Positions 9,995-21,968 are shown, counted from the stretch's first letter. The stretch is DNA of 64,000 nucleotides from Furcasterigmium furcatum (GCA_001599815.1 BCIA01000005.1:847088-911087), one strand, 5' to 3'. A program made the numbers and translations. Notes: a model not told the origin generated them from the letters alone.

Positions 9995-12843
9995 TCAAAG
10001 CCAGATCTTGAAGAGCCGGACGTACACCATCTTGACGAGCTGCACCTCGAGGCAGTACGCCGCCAGGAGCGCCGCCAGAATCCCGACGTACGAGTCCGCC
10101 GGCCGAACCATACCGAGGACCTGCCTGAACGGCGGGACGTACGGCACGCAGAACCCGATCGCCATGATGGAGCACGTCGCGAAGACGAGGCACGGCGCCG
10201 CCCGGCTCTGGAGGACAGGGATCTTGGCCGTCCGGAGGAGGTGCACGATCAGCGTCTGCGTCAGCAGGCCCTGGAGGAACCAGTGCGTCTGGAAGAGCGC
10301 GACGGCGGCGGGGTCATCGGCCGACCGGACGCCGTAGAAGAACCACCCGGTGCAGAAGGTCGCCATGTCGATGACGGAGCTCGTCGGGCCCAGGACGACG
10401 ATGAAGCGCAGCAGGTCCAGCGTCGCCCACCGCTTCGGCGCCTCGAGGTACTCCTCGTCCATGCGGTCCCAGGGGATGGCGATCTGGGAGATGTCGTACA
10501 GCAGGTTCTGGACGAGGAGCTGAAGGCTGCTCATTGGGGTGAAGGGCAGCCAGGAGCTGGCGATGAGGATGCTGAAGACGTTGCCGAAGTTGGACGAGGC
10601 CACCATCTTGATGTACTTGATCGAGTTGCCCTGCGTGACGCGCCCGATTCTGACGCCGTCGGCGATGATGTCCAGGCCCTTCTCCGTGAGGATCACGTCC
10701 GCCGAGTCCTTGGCCGCGCGGGAGCCCGAGTCCACCGAGATGCCGACGTCGGCGGCGCGGAGCGCCACGCAGTCGTTGACGCCGTCGCCTAGCATCCCGA
10801 CGCAGTGCCCCGTCTTCCTCAGGCGGTGGATGACCTGGCCCTTCTGCGTCGGCGTCAGCTTCGCGAAGACCTTGCACCGGCGGACGGTCTCGTCGAACTC
10901 ATCCCCCTCCAGCTCGGCGAGGTCCGGCCCCGTGATGGCCTCGATGTCGTCCGACTCGAGCTCCCCGGCGAGCCTGATCGCCTGGCAGATGTTGATGGCG
11001 ACGCCGAGGTTGTCGCCCGTGAGGACCTTGGTCTCCACGCCTGCGGCGCGAAGACGGGCGACGGACTCGGGGGCGTCGTCCTTGATGGGATCCAGGAAGG
11101 TGAGGAGACCCTCGAGGGTCATGGAGGACTCCAGCTCCTCGAGGCACTCCTCGTGACCGACCCGAACCGTGGGGATCTTCTTGGTCGCGACGAGCAGCAC
11201 CCGGTATCCAGTGCGCGCGAGCTTGTCAGCCTGTGCTACGAGGGCCTGGCGGATGGAGACATCGAGAAACTCTTCCCTGCCGTTGCGTCGTACACGGTGG
11301 CAGAGGCTGAGGATTTCGTCAAAGGCGCCCTTGCAGACCAGCATCTGGCACTGGGTGTACCCGCGGATAATGCAGCTCGACCGGCGTCGCTCGAAAGTGA
11401 ATGGGATGACGGCGACGCTCGTGTAGTACGGGATCGTGATGGTCTCGGTCTCATCCTGGTGCCTGAGGATGGCGGCGTCCATGGCGTTGCCCTGGCCCTC
11501 CTGGCTGGCGGCGTTGATGTACGCCAGCTGGAAGACGTCCGAGTTGACGAGGCCGCCGCAGTCGACGTAGTCGTTCAGGTGGACCTCGTCCTTGGTGAGG
11601 GTGCCGGTCTTGTCGCTGCAAAGCACGGTCATGGCGCCGAGGTTCTGGATGGCGTCGAGACGCTTGACGATGGCCTTCTTCTTGGACAAGAGGTGGGCGC
11701 CCCGGGCGAGATTCGTGTTGACAATCGCAGGGAGCATCTCGGGAACCAGGCCAACTGCGACGCTGACGCTGAAGAGGGCAGCTTGGCCCCAGTCGCCCGT
11801 CACGTAGCCAGAGACTCCAAGAACCTGGGCGAGGTCAGTCAAGCTGCATTGCCTTTCGTGGATCGGGTGTTACTCACGATAGGAACCATAACTAGCATGA
11901 AGCCGATGAGCATGTAGGATACGTTGCGGATTCCGCGCTGAAAGGCATTCAGCTCGCGCTTCTTGGACAGCTGCTTGAGGATTGAGGCGATGTAGTTGTG
12001 GTCCCCGGTCTTGAGCACCAGGGCAACCCCGCGGCCGGAGACGACGCTGGTGCCCATGAAGGCGATGTTCTTGAGGTCGAAGAGGGAATCGTGCTTCTCG
12101 TCCAGCTCGGTAACGGGGGCCTTGGTGACGGGCATGCTCTCTCCGGTCAGGCTGGACTGGCTGACGCGGAGGTAGTTGGCCTCGAGGATCAAGCAGTCGG
12201 CGGCAACAGTGTCGCCGGGGGCCAGCAACAAGATATCACCAACGACGACCTCCTTCTCGTGGATCTCAAACTCGGTAGGATGGCCGGCTGCGACAGCGGG
12301 GGCCTTGCCTCCTTGTTGGTTTTGTCGACGGCGGACCCTGGCGTTCGTGGTGACCGAGTTCTGTAACTTGGCGACGGAGATGATGCTGCGATATTCCTGC
12401 CAGAAGCGGACGCCAGACGAGATGACGATCATGGCCATGAGGACGCCAAAGGTCTCCTGCGATTGTGTCAGTCGGGTGACAGGGCATTCAAATGACAAGG
12501 TCCAGGAACGGAAGGAACTTACCCAGCTGCGGTCGGGCGACGCGACGCTGATGATGGCAATGAATCCGAGCAGCAGGTTGAAGGGGTTGGGGATCACCAT
12601 GAGCAGGAGGAGCCACCAGGAGGGAGGCTTCTTGGAGGAGACAACGTTTGGGCCGCCAGCCTTGAGACGAGAAGCAGCCTCAAGGCTGGTCAACCCATCG
12701 TTGGAAGCCTCGAGCTGGGTGAAGACCTGTCCAAGGTCCATCTGCGCCCAGGTGGTGAGCGCCGCCTCTGGAGTTGACCCCCCAGCGGTGGGATCTACCT
12801 GTCCCTTAAGGACGCGGAGCTGCTGCATTGCCATGGAGAACAT
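9995..12843 (-). CDS. Mg2+-translocating P-type ATPase (P3B, MgtA-like)
   Basis: 909-residue P-type ATPase. Exons on the minus strand are 12843-12523, 12456-11878 and 11824-9995. Introns: 12457-12522 (66 bases, GTAAGT to CGCAG, CTGAC branch) and 11825-11877 (53 bases, GTGAGT to CCCAG). In order: actuator motif TGESMP; the P3B membrane signature GLVPEMLPAIVNTNLARGA (325-343) before the phosphorylation site D371-KTGTLT; TGDNLGVAI; and the hinge GDGVND. PEML with NxNLA is diagnostic of the bacterial MgtA/MgtB class, with homologues in some fungi and in plant PH1. Family members hydrolyse ATP to bring Mg2+ into the cytoplasm; plant PH1 acts at the tonoplast, so location here is open. The 66-base intron is 3n and stop-free, so its retention would be silent to ORF finders. 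A TATATAAA at 13273-13280 would give a leader of about 400 bases containing a minisatellite and uORFs. Confidence 0.9.
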
Positions 12844-12871
12844 CGTGGCCCATATCCAGATGGAGGATCAT
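12806..12871 (-). other. uORF overlapping the Mg2+ ATPase start (21 codons)
   Basis: Minus-strand ATG at 12871, out of frame with the ATPase ATG at 12843. It encodes MILHLDMGHDVLHGNAAAPRP and stops at 12806, 36 bases inside the ATPase coding sequence. A second uORF of 34 codons (13183-13079) lies further upstream. Both would be in the mRNA if transcription starts near the TATA at 13273; that start is inferred. Confidence 0.4.
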
Positions 12872-13084
12872 CGAGTCGTGATGGGGTTAAGTAGTGATAG
12901 AGTTGAGTACCAATCGAGTAGTGAGGGTATCAAGTGGTGATGGAGTTGAGTACCACTGGTATCGAGAAGCGACTGTATCGACGAGTGATGGTATCGAGAC
13001 TGAGGGTATCGAGTTACGACGGTATCGAGAGGAGTTGATATCGAGTAGCGACAGTATCGAGGAGTGTTGTATCTCGTCTTACGG
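12863..13084. repeat. 16-base minisatellite, about 13 units
   Basis: Degenerate tandem repeat with plus-strand consensus near GTATCGAGTAGTGATG. Clear unit starts are 12879, 12895, 12911, 12927, 12943, 12959, 12975, 12991, 13006, 13022, 13038, 13054 and 13069: spacing 16 with two units of 15. The core GTATCGAG is exact in five of the last eight units; the left units are more decayed. It lies directly upstream of the Mg2+ ATPase coding sequence, in its promoter or leader. Confidence 0.85.
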
Positions 13085-13272
13085 TGGTTCAAAGCGCGTC
13101 GGCTGCAAAATGTCGGCAGCCACGGCAATTCTGAGGGTCAGTATGGTGGCCAGCTTGGCGGTAGTATCTGAAAACCTGATCATTCGAGTAGATTCGGTAA
13201 CCTGTTAGACGGTGAATGGGAAGAAGAGAGACACGAGAGAGCACCGGGGAGCAGAACGGAGGGTGGCAGGAG

Positions 13273-13280
13273 TATATAAA
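13273..13280 (-). promoter_or_regulatory. TATA-box candidate for the Mg2+ ATPase gene
   Basis: TATATAAA on the plus strand reads TTTATATA on the minus strand, about 430 bases upstream of the ATPase ATG. No plus-strand gene follows within 4 kb, so assigning it to the ATPase is the simplest reading, but it is inference. Confidence 0.3.
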
Positions 13281-16200
13281 TGAGGCAGACGACCGTACGT
13301 AAGTTGAGGAAACCTCCTGGGCGTCTTGTGGCGTCAACCGATGGCCGTGTCAAAATTTTCTCCCTCAAAACTCGTCTAATGGCATGGCATTACTACTCGG
13401 ATTCCATGGCATCTCCACGGTTTATTGGCAAAGGCATGCTTCTTGGTGGTGGACAAGGCTCAGCTGTCTCCAAGCCGGGCCGAGCAGAGTCTTGGGCCGT
13501 CCAGCGACGCGCGTCGCCGACGCCAAAATATGAGGCCGCCCCTTTGTGCCCTGGGATAACTCAATTTGAGTTGAGACGTTGGGACTGGATGGAAATGACT
13601 CAACGGCCGGCCGAGTCAGGGACATGAGGGACATTTCGGCTCGACGCTGCTTCGGCCGTCTTGTCTTGTCTCTTCGGCTATGCCAAGGTACGAGATCGTA
13701 TGAAGCAAAAGGCCGATGGTGAGAATGAGCATCTTGCACTCTTGGGACTCGCATCAGGCCATCGCCAGATGAGCATCCAAGGGCCAAGTTCTCAGTCCAA
13801 ACGCAAACCGTCGAGAGGAACCACCGCCTCCGATAATTAGACTTTTTCTTGTAAGTTCCTGTAGCGGGTGTTACCCTCACCGAAGCTGTTCTGGGCAAGT
13901 TCCCAAGCCGATCACGGATGTTGCTAGACGACATGTCAGTGCTGTCTTGGCCTTGTCGAAACACCTTTCCATTTGATGAATGACTCGTACCTTCAAAAAA
14001 CTTTGCTCGGAGCTGCTCTCTGTTCGATCATGCTCACGAAGCACGTTCATGTCACTGGATTGGTCATCTTCGATGCAGACCACGCACACACGAAGCCGCC
14101 ATGACAGGACCACAGACACTGCATGAGCCCCCGAAGAGAAAGGGGATGCAGGAAGACACACAGACGTCCCAATCTGAGCAATCCAGCACGTGAGGATGCC
14201 ATCTGCCCGACAGCACGGCACTTCCCTCCCCACCACGGCCGATGCTGTGCACGGAGCGGCGACGGGCTTGGCTTCAACGCTCAAGGGCGGGAGTCTCCAG
14301 CGAGCGGCCTCTGGGAAGCGGGAGGAGGCAGTGCAAACTCCCGACTTGGGACGATGGGGGCTTGGTGGCTGCAGCGCCCCTGTCCATCCTCCCCCAGCAG
14401 AGCACCCCTGCGAGCATAAGGTGTAAGCCCTACGGGCGAACCCTTGCACTTTGCGAGCCCGGCACCCCGGTCCCCCCTTCTGGTCCCTCTGAACATCTCC
14501 CGCGGGGCAGTGCAACTCCCATGATCGCGGTTCTTCAGAGTTGCACGATGACGCCCGTCTCCCCCATCTCGCAGCGGTCCAGACCGGACGCCGTCATTGT
14601 GCATGGGAGGGACTGTTCAGCCTCGCGGGTCGAGAACCGGAGTGGCTGTTTTGGAGACACGGCGATGCAGCCTCGGTGCCGAAGGTGTTGAATTCGACTC
14701 TCAGCGTGGTCTCGATAGTGCGCCACACGAGACTGAGCGAGCTTGCCGACTGGAGCGTTTCGTCAGCTATCCGTCCTCTCGCCAGCCTCGGGCGCCGTTC
14801 TCACACACACGAGTACTCGTGTCATTTTTGCGCAAGGCCGTAGCAGATCATGCTCATCCACGCTCCGGGCATCTCTACCATGCCAACAGGATCAGTCAAG
14901 GACTTCTTCCTCCCTCCCGGAGCGCGGAGCACCTACACCAGCAATCGAGAGGCAGCCCAGTGCTGTAGGACCGCAGACCGTCCACTACCGTCGATGGCGA
15001 TAGCGGCCACTCCACAACTGCTTCGGCCCCCAACTTGGGGGCCGGCCGCATTAGACGCACCCCGGCTTCGCGTCGGCGAAGACCGGATGGCATGCGACCG
15101 ACCTGCCTGCCATGGAGGCGATGATAGCGACCAAGTCGAGAAAGCATCGTCATGAGGCCGCGCAGCAGAGCCTTGTGATGGTCGTGAAACCAGGCCCTGC
15201 ACGTTGATCGCGCTGGAGGTGTGTACAACCCGTAAGCCTGGCTCGTGATGATCGGAGGGCTTGGGCCGTCTGGTGGTTGTCGACTGCGCGGCCTGGGCTT
15301 TCAGCCCGCCGGGGTTTCGAGTCCTACGGCCTCATGGCGCGGGCGCTGTGTCCCGGCCAGACTCCTCAGTCGAACGCCGCCGACTGTCGAAGAAGCGGAC
15401 AGATGTCTGATGTCCAGGTACCCAGATGACGAGCATCACGAGCCAATGGGCGCGCCTTGGGGGCCGTAACGGGAGGAATTAGCTGCCAGGCACCTGGCAG
15501 GCATAACACTGAAAGCTTCTGCCTTGCTGATCGCCTCTGTTAGTCTGCGACAGCCTAATGCGATGTGGACATGCCCGATGCAGCGTGATGCCGGTCGCGA
15601 CCGTTGCGATGCGGATGGCATGTGTGCCAAGTCTGGGAACCTGGAGTTGACACTGACAAGCTCTCTGTCAAACGGCTGGTCAAAGCAAGTCAATGGCCTC
15701 CCGGTCTGGGCGGCGATTCCCAGAAGGGAAAGAGGAGAGAGGAGAGAGGAGAATGGCTGCACAGCATTGGGTGCTGGGCGGAGGGAGAGAGTGCACAGCC
15801 CTCATCAGGCTCTGCGGGAGCGAGCCGGGATCACTGCACTGCTCCCTCCAGTCCCTGGCACTGACGAGGGTGCATCGCATCGGAGTGGACACGTCCCTTG
15901 CAGTGCCGTGCAGCGAGGACTCTTCTCTTCTCATCCCTCTTTCCCTTCTGGCCAGTCGACGGGCTCGCCGCAGAGGGCGCGCCGCTCATTTCCACTGGCT
16001 CATCTTGTCTTGCATATGGTACAGGTACCGGCTCAGGACGATCGTGTGAGTGGTTTGGCCTCATGCGAACTAATGCAGCTCATCGGAAAGCACGGGCACG
16101 GGCTGCCCATTGTACATAGGGAACAGGGAAACACGGCACAGGAGAGGGCAATGGCTGGAGAGGGCTGAACTGCTAGAAGCTTCAATGGTCTGCTCGGACA

Positions 16201-17637
16201 GGAAACCGAGCTTCGCAACAAACAACGTCACCATTTGGCATCTCTTCGTGTCCTCGGGTCCCCCCGGCACGCTGAGCTGAGGACTCATGACCCCCTCCCA
16301 TGAGAAATGTAGAAACGACCGGCCGGTGGTCCTGGAAACTGGCCCCCAACGGCGTCGCGTCCCCCGTGATCCTTGAGCTGGACAAGTCCTCTCTTCTTTC
16401 GGACGAGACTAGCAATTCTGCCTCGCCCTGCCGAGTCCCGATGGCCATCATGTAGGACAGATCGGTCGCCGCCGCCGAGCGCGCACGAGTTCGCGCCACC
16501 AGTCGTTAGTTATTCGCTGCTCGATCCAGTTTCGACAGGCGCTGCCGGGCCCCTCGAACAGGTCGAGGTGAATGCACCGCAGACTCGGCGCCCCCTGACG
16601 AACTCGCGAATCCGTTTCAACGCCCCTGTAAGCCGGAGGAAACATGGAACGAGTAGTCGGCTGTTGGCCTGAGGGTCGGCCCAGTCAATTGCCCCGGGCG
16701 GGCCGTCATAGGGCTCTTCACCTATTTTGGTGTGGCTGTTGGGTTTCGCATTCAGGAAACGAGCAGAGGGCACCCGTGGCGACGGTAAGGTGTGGTACCA
16801 AAAAAGGGAGACGCGCTTGATGAGACTGTTCGAGGGCCGGCGCAGTGGGCTCCCTCTGCCGCCGGCGGCGGACCCGCGCTGCGCGTTTACCTAGTTAGGG
16901 GGCCATCGGACGGAGTACCTAAGTGACAGGCAGAAGCATTTCAGTCTGGATGATCGGACGAAGGTCAGAATCCATGACATCCATGCAGTGGTTGTGTGTA
17001 CAGTGACCTGAGGACTCATCTTGGCAAGAAACGAGAAAAACGAGAAGAGAGACAACTCGAAGTCGAACCCACAGGGGGGCGCCGACCTGCAGCTGTAGCA
17101 TCCCTTCGGCGTGAGGACTCACCACTGAAGGGGGACCTGATGCAGCAGAGCTACAGTGGTTGTGTGTGCTAGACAGATCAGGCGGACGCTATGGGGGGGC
17201 TTGGCTCGAGGTGTCCTTTTGGTGGCTTCTTCCTGGACTCACCCCTGTGTTGTGCTGTGAAGAGTCCTGCTAAGCCTCGAGTTGAGGCGGTGCGACCAGG
17301 GCCTCCCACCAAAATACTCGATGGTGACGCTAAGGGAACCCCCTTTTTCCTTCCCCAATGTCCACACCCCAGTTACTCACCCCGGCAGAACACCAAAAAC
17401 CACCATCATCGCACCGCTCGCAGGCAGCCAATGGACAAGGCCTCCCGACAGGGGTCACGGCCGACGCCTCGTCGACCAGGGGGGGGCCCTTCCTGCAACC
17501 CTGGGAGGTTCTCCATTTGGTACCACCCCTGCTGCGTCTTGACTTGCGTGCATCCTCTTACTTTTTGGTCCTGCATCACGGCTGATGGGCTGCGGGCACT
17601 AGACCCGACTCAGGACGGGACATGATGAAAATCTTCT

Positions 17638-17645
17638 TATAAGGA
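17638..17645 (+). promoter_or_regulatory. TATA box of the 18136 gene
   Basis: TTATAAGG about 490 bases before the first usable ATG. It is followed by a C- and CA-rich, ATG-free leader typical of highly expressed fungal transcripts. Confidence 0.45.
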
Positions 17646-18135
17646 CGGACCCTGTTCCCGCTTCATCACGAACTACTCTCGGACCACACACAACGCATCA
17701 CACACTCCCAACCAACGTTTTTCTACTTCAGCACCAGTGTACACTCAGTACCCGGCCAGGTCGACTACTACTTATACCGCCGACCTCCCCTCAGCTCTAC
17801 CCTCTCTCGACCGCATCCCACTCCGGTCGATATCCCTCTCCCACACCAAGGTCACCACCGAACGTCCCCGAGACGTTCACTCCACGAAGCTGAACACTCC
17901 GCCCGTCACAATCATCAACGAGTATCTCAACTCTAGAAGAGACCCCGCCCGAGACCCCGAAGTCTCATACGTTCATCACCCCGCGAACAACCGCACCACC
18001 ACGCATTCCAGGGGAGATTACAGATACTACACCCCTCCAGGAGCCGGCGACACAGTCCTCCACACATATAACGGGCGCCACCAGCGCAGAGAGCCCCAGT
18101 ACACCCTTCACCCCGAACCCCCCCTCGGCGGCACA

Positions 18136-19290
18136 ATGTGCACCAAGGACATCCAGACCATCGTCTACCCCGACGGCCAGGAGCGCGAGGAGTCCACCGT
18201 CACCCGCTGCAGCAAGGCCCCCTCCGGCTATGAGTGCGCCCAGCCCCGCGTCTTCACATACCCCAAGGCCTACGCCTCCGAGTCTCGCTTCCCGCCCACC
18301 CCGCGGCTGACTCCCAACGGCTCACCGCGGCCCTCAACACCACGCGGATACGCCTCCGCCAGCGACCGCGAGTCTGACCACTCCCGCCGCAGCGGCGGCT
18401 CAGGCGGCTCTGGCCGCCGCCGCGAGCGCTACACCTCCTACCACAGCACCACCGATCCCAACGGCGCCAAGGTCATCAACGTCAACCGCGGCAGCTCCGG
18501 CCGCCAGGAGCGCATCCTCATCGTCGAGAACCCTCCCACCCCGCGCACCCCTCCCCAGACCTTCGCCATGCCCTTCACGGCGCCCTCCTCCCCCCGCTCC
18601 GGGTACACCATGGCCGCCGAGCACTACGCCCGCCCCGGCCGCTCCCACCGCGACTCCCTGCGCCCTGTGATCGTCGACGAGCGGCCGAACCGCCACGTCC
18701 GCTTCGACGCCGACCCTGCCCCCTCCGCCCCCTTCCTCGCCCCCGGCCACAGGCGGACCGGCTCCAACGAGTCCCGCAACTCCTTCGCCTTCTCCTCCGA
18801 CGACGAGCGCCGCAACCGCCGCTCTCTGCGCCAGGAGACGGACTTCGTCCTCTTCCCCGAGCAGGACGACGCCGCCCGCCGCCGCCGCGACCGCAGGCGT
18901 GAGCAGGAGCGCGCCGCCGCGGCAGAGGCCTCCTCGTCCCGCCGCACCCCCGCGGACGAGCAGGTCGACCGCGACCTCCGCAAGGCCGCCCGCATCGCCC
19001 AGATGAACACCCACATCGACGCGCGCTCCGCCGTCCCCGTCCCGGGCCTCAACAGGACCACGACGGACGTCGCGGCCGAGCAGCGCGAGCGCGAGCTCCG
19101 CGACGCCGTCAAGCAGATGAACATCGGCCCCGCGCCGCTGCGGCGCCGCGAGACGGGCATGACGCGCGAGGAGGAGGCGCAGAAGCGCCGCCTCGAGGAG
19201 CGCCTCATGCCCCGCCGCCGGGCGACGGTAGGCCCCGGCTCCCGCAGGGGGAGGGCCGTGTACGAGAACGGCGTGTATGTCTGGGAGTAA
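18136..19290 (+). CDS. Basic, intrinsically disordered protein with Met-Cys start
   Basis: 384 residues from ATG 18136, the first ATG after the TATA at 17638. The start MCTKDIQTIVYPDGQERE followed by a Cys-containing stretch (C18-30 region: TRCSKAPSGYEC) resembles a set of uncharacterised fungal proteins opening with a short Cys-bearing strand. The rest is Ser/Pro/Arg-rich and probably disordered (SPRPSTPRGYASASD; GGSGGSG). There is an Arg/Glu-rich, possibly helical stretch about 235-345 (DAARRRRDRRREQERAAAAE), and the C-terminus is RRGRAVYENGVYVWE. R186-HVR-F190 fits the RVxF docking pattern for PP1, a weak short-motif match. The frame is open for 133 further codons upstream but has no ATG there; I therefore do not include that stretch. 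No function is assigned. Confidence 0.7.
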   Translation: MCTKDIQTIVYPDGQEREESTVTRCSKAPSGYECAQPRVFTYPKAYASESRFPPTPRLTPNGSPRPSTPRGYASASDRESDHSRRSGGSGGSGRRRERYTSYHSTTDPNGAKVINVNRGSSGRQERILIVENPPTPRTPPQTFAMPFTAPSSPRSGYTMAAEHYARPGRSHRDSLRPVIVDERPNRHVRFDADPAPSAPFLAPGHRRTGSNESRNSFAFSSDDERRNRRSLRQETDFVLFPEQDDAARRRRDRRREQERAAAAEASSSRRTPADEQVDRDLRKAARIAQMNTHIDARSAVPVPGLNRTTTDVAAEQRERELRDAVKQMNIGPAPLRRRETGMTREEEAQKRRLEERLMPRRRATVGPGSRRGRAVYENGVYVWE

Positions 19291-21968
19291 ACATGTACGA
19301 GAGGCTGTGCCTCGGGGAGAGAGATTGCTTTGCGATGTGTACACCCAGCGTTTTCCTATGTCACCAGCGATACTTTGATTTTGGACAACAACATTTTTTC
19401 TAATGCGCCAGGTGGTTACGGCACTGGTTGCTTGGGAGGAGAGAATTTAAGGGGAAAACATGATACCACCCGGACGGATGTCTGCGACGGATAGATAGGA
19501 TTCAAAATCTCAAATCGCACGGACGGTTTTTGAACCTCATACACTTTTCTGAGAATTCCGTGACGCGACGTGACCTTGCACTGCGATGATGAGAGCCTCG
19601 ACTGAGATGCTCGACCTCGGAATGAGATGCGATCTTGACGGGGACGTGAAGGGGACAGGTCGCGGTGTTGGGGTGAGGTCGAAGTTGCCAAGAGGCATGT
19701 AAGTCGGGGGTGTCTCGTGATGGCTTCAGGATGGCTGCATGTCTCACTCGAGCTCCGTGGCCTTGGCCTCGCTTGAGCGGCCCCGGGCTCCTCGAGTCTG
19801 ACAAGGCCTTTGTTCAGCAAGGAAAAGTTGCCAACCTGGCGACAAACCGGGCATGCCTCGAGGACCCGGTGACCGTGGCCATCAGTCAACCATCCCTCCT
19901 CCTCCTCCGGCGTCGCATCGCCGGGTGACATCGCATCCGAGTGCCGACATGTGCCGACGACGACGATGAGGAGACTCGGGGAGTTCTCGAATTGCCACTT
20001 CCAGGCTTCTTCTGCCTGCAGGGACCCTCCGCAAACGGCCAACTGGCTCGGGGTGAGTGGCTCGCGACATGGTTCCTGGCAGTCAGGGAAGCCTGGACTT
20101 GGTGAAGTGGATTAATGTCAGCCCCGGACAGGCAGCACTGGCGATCCCTCTGATCTGGTCTGGGTCAGGTAAGTTGGGGCCTAGTCCAGCGCGCGCCGAC
20201 CTCCCACGGCGACGCGGGGCGGGAGCTTGTCCAGGCATCCTTTCCTTGCAAACAGGTACGGGGAGAGAAACCTGGCCGGAGAGAGTGGTGTGACGGGCTG
20301 TCTCGGATACGCAGACACGAAGACACCACCCCCACGAAGGGCGCCGGGAGAATCTCCCGCGCCGGAGGGCCATTGGTGATGAAGCCGGGACACCCTCTCG
20401 GGAGCCAAGGCGAGTCCCGTGGCACCCTTCTCCGGGCCGGGTCTTGCGATTCTCGGTGGCCGAAGGAGACGTGAGAGGGTCTGGCCATGTCGTGGGACGA
20501 TTCTACGGCGAGAGTCACAGCGACTCGACACCGAGGGGATCGTCGCGACGGCTAGCGTCTGCCCTGGAGCTTGATGGGGTCCGTCTTCGACTGGTGTCGC
20601 GAATGTGTGGCCGGATGACACATTCTGGCGGTGAGGAGCGGAGAGGGATGGTCCTTGTCTCGCTGAGGCCTACGAAAGATGGTGTGGAGGCTGCATGATG
20701 CAGCTTGGTGGGGTGGTTAGGCGAGTTATGTAATCGTGGCTGGTGACTCGAAGAGGTCGATTGTCACGTGGCTCGCGATTTCAGGGGAAGTCAACGACGT
20801 CCCTCTTCAAAGGGCAGTCGGCCCTAAACATCCAGATGGTCGCCAAGGGGCCCGGTCAACTGCCACTGGGGCTTTTCTCCCGAGAGACCGTCCTTGGAAT
20901 CGCAGAAAGCTTGGCCTGGTCGAGTCGACTCGAGCGACACGCACGACCCCAGACTGACTGGTTGACAACTTGGCGGCGGGGATGGACGAGAGGTGGTTGA
21001 GGGAGGACCAAGGTTGCAAGACAGTGGCATCACTCAGCTATTGGAGGTCTTTTGGGCTCTTAGAGACAATTTCTACGCTTCGGCTCGGAGGCTTGCGCTG
21101 GGACTGTTGCTTGTCAACTCAGTCGTCCTGTTCTGCCACCAGCCTGGCCACACACCGAGATGGATGTCATTGGTTCAGTGTGTGCAAGACTGTAATAGGA
21201 AGTGTGTTCATTCAAATCGAGTGTTTGTACAAGACCCAGAGATATCTCTAGGGTCATCGAAGAATCGATGCATTCCCCCGAGCTTGGCATCTTGGGCTGG
21301 GGCCAGACCCTTCGATTCATCAAGGCTTGACCCATCCACCGATTCATCGATGAAGAGCCAGCAGGGCACTTCGACTCAGGACGTAGACCCCTGATTCTTC
21401 AACGATAAGTACGTTGCATTCGACGCCATTCAGCCAGGACATCGCATCCAGGAATACAAACCATCCCCAGACGCCAGGAATCCGGAGATCCCACCATCGA
21501 TGACCCTTGTAGGCGACGTCCAGTGCCCAAGGAGCCCAAAGACACAGACAGTTACCATCCCAATGCGCTATATCAATCCCGGCCTACCAGATAGCAGAAT
21601 AAAGCCGGCTTAGCAAGCCCTTATCAGATCTTGCGGGTGGCCAACCGCGATTTTCGGCGGGCGTGGCAGCAGCCCGCACGTGTTTCCCGTCCAACTTCGC
21701 CCACCACCAACTCAACCCGCACGGCTTTTCCCTCTCCCCAGCCTCACCTCTGCACACTGAGTCTCCGCAACCTTCACCCCTGACACTCGTCCTCGTGTTC
21801 AACATCATCTCTACCCTTCACATCCCCATCATCTTCACTTCCTCACCTTCGATTCCCATCCCGATCGGCGGCGTCTACTTTCAGTCAGCGCTCAACTTCG
21901 CGTCAAGCCTCGTTCTCCGCCACCAAGAATCCATCGATATCTCCGTCACCCCCTTCATCACGATCAAG
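19291..21968. other. Intergenic
   Basis: 2.7 kb between two plus-strand genes. ORFs are short, overlapping and motif-free on both strands. The segment 21663-21968 is pyrimidine-rich and is the likely leader of the next gene (open frame, no ATG before 21969). Confidence 0.5.

Larger units (their letters stand above)
12844..18135. other. Gene-poor divergent intergenic region
   Basis: 5.3 kb between the minus-strand ATPase and the plus-strand disordered protein. It contains the 16-base minisatellite (12863-13084), a TATATAAA at 13273, uORFs in the presumed ATPase leader, three copies of TGAGGACTCA (16279, 17009, 17112) and a TATA box at 17638 for the downstream gene. Between about 13.4 and 16.9 kb I see only short, motif-free ORFs on both strands. 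Confidence 0.5.

Noticed and set aside
10805..11917. 370-codon plus-strand ORF over the Mg2+ ATPase
   Set aside because: Antisense shadow of the ATPase exons; no motif, low complexity.
15310..15335. T-arm-like GGTTTCGAGTCC on the plus strand
   Set aside because: No pairing arms and no A-box within tRNA distance.
17737..18135. GTG start for the disordered protein
   Set aside because: Nuclear fungal genes start at ATG; kept only as a finding about possible non-AUG or spliced extension.
18400..19344. 314-codon minus-strand ORF over the disordered protein
   Set aside because: Gly/Ala/Val/Arg-rich shadow of C-rich coding sequence; no independent support.
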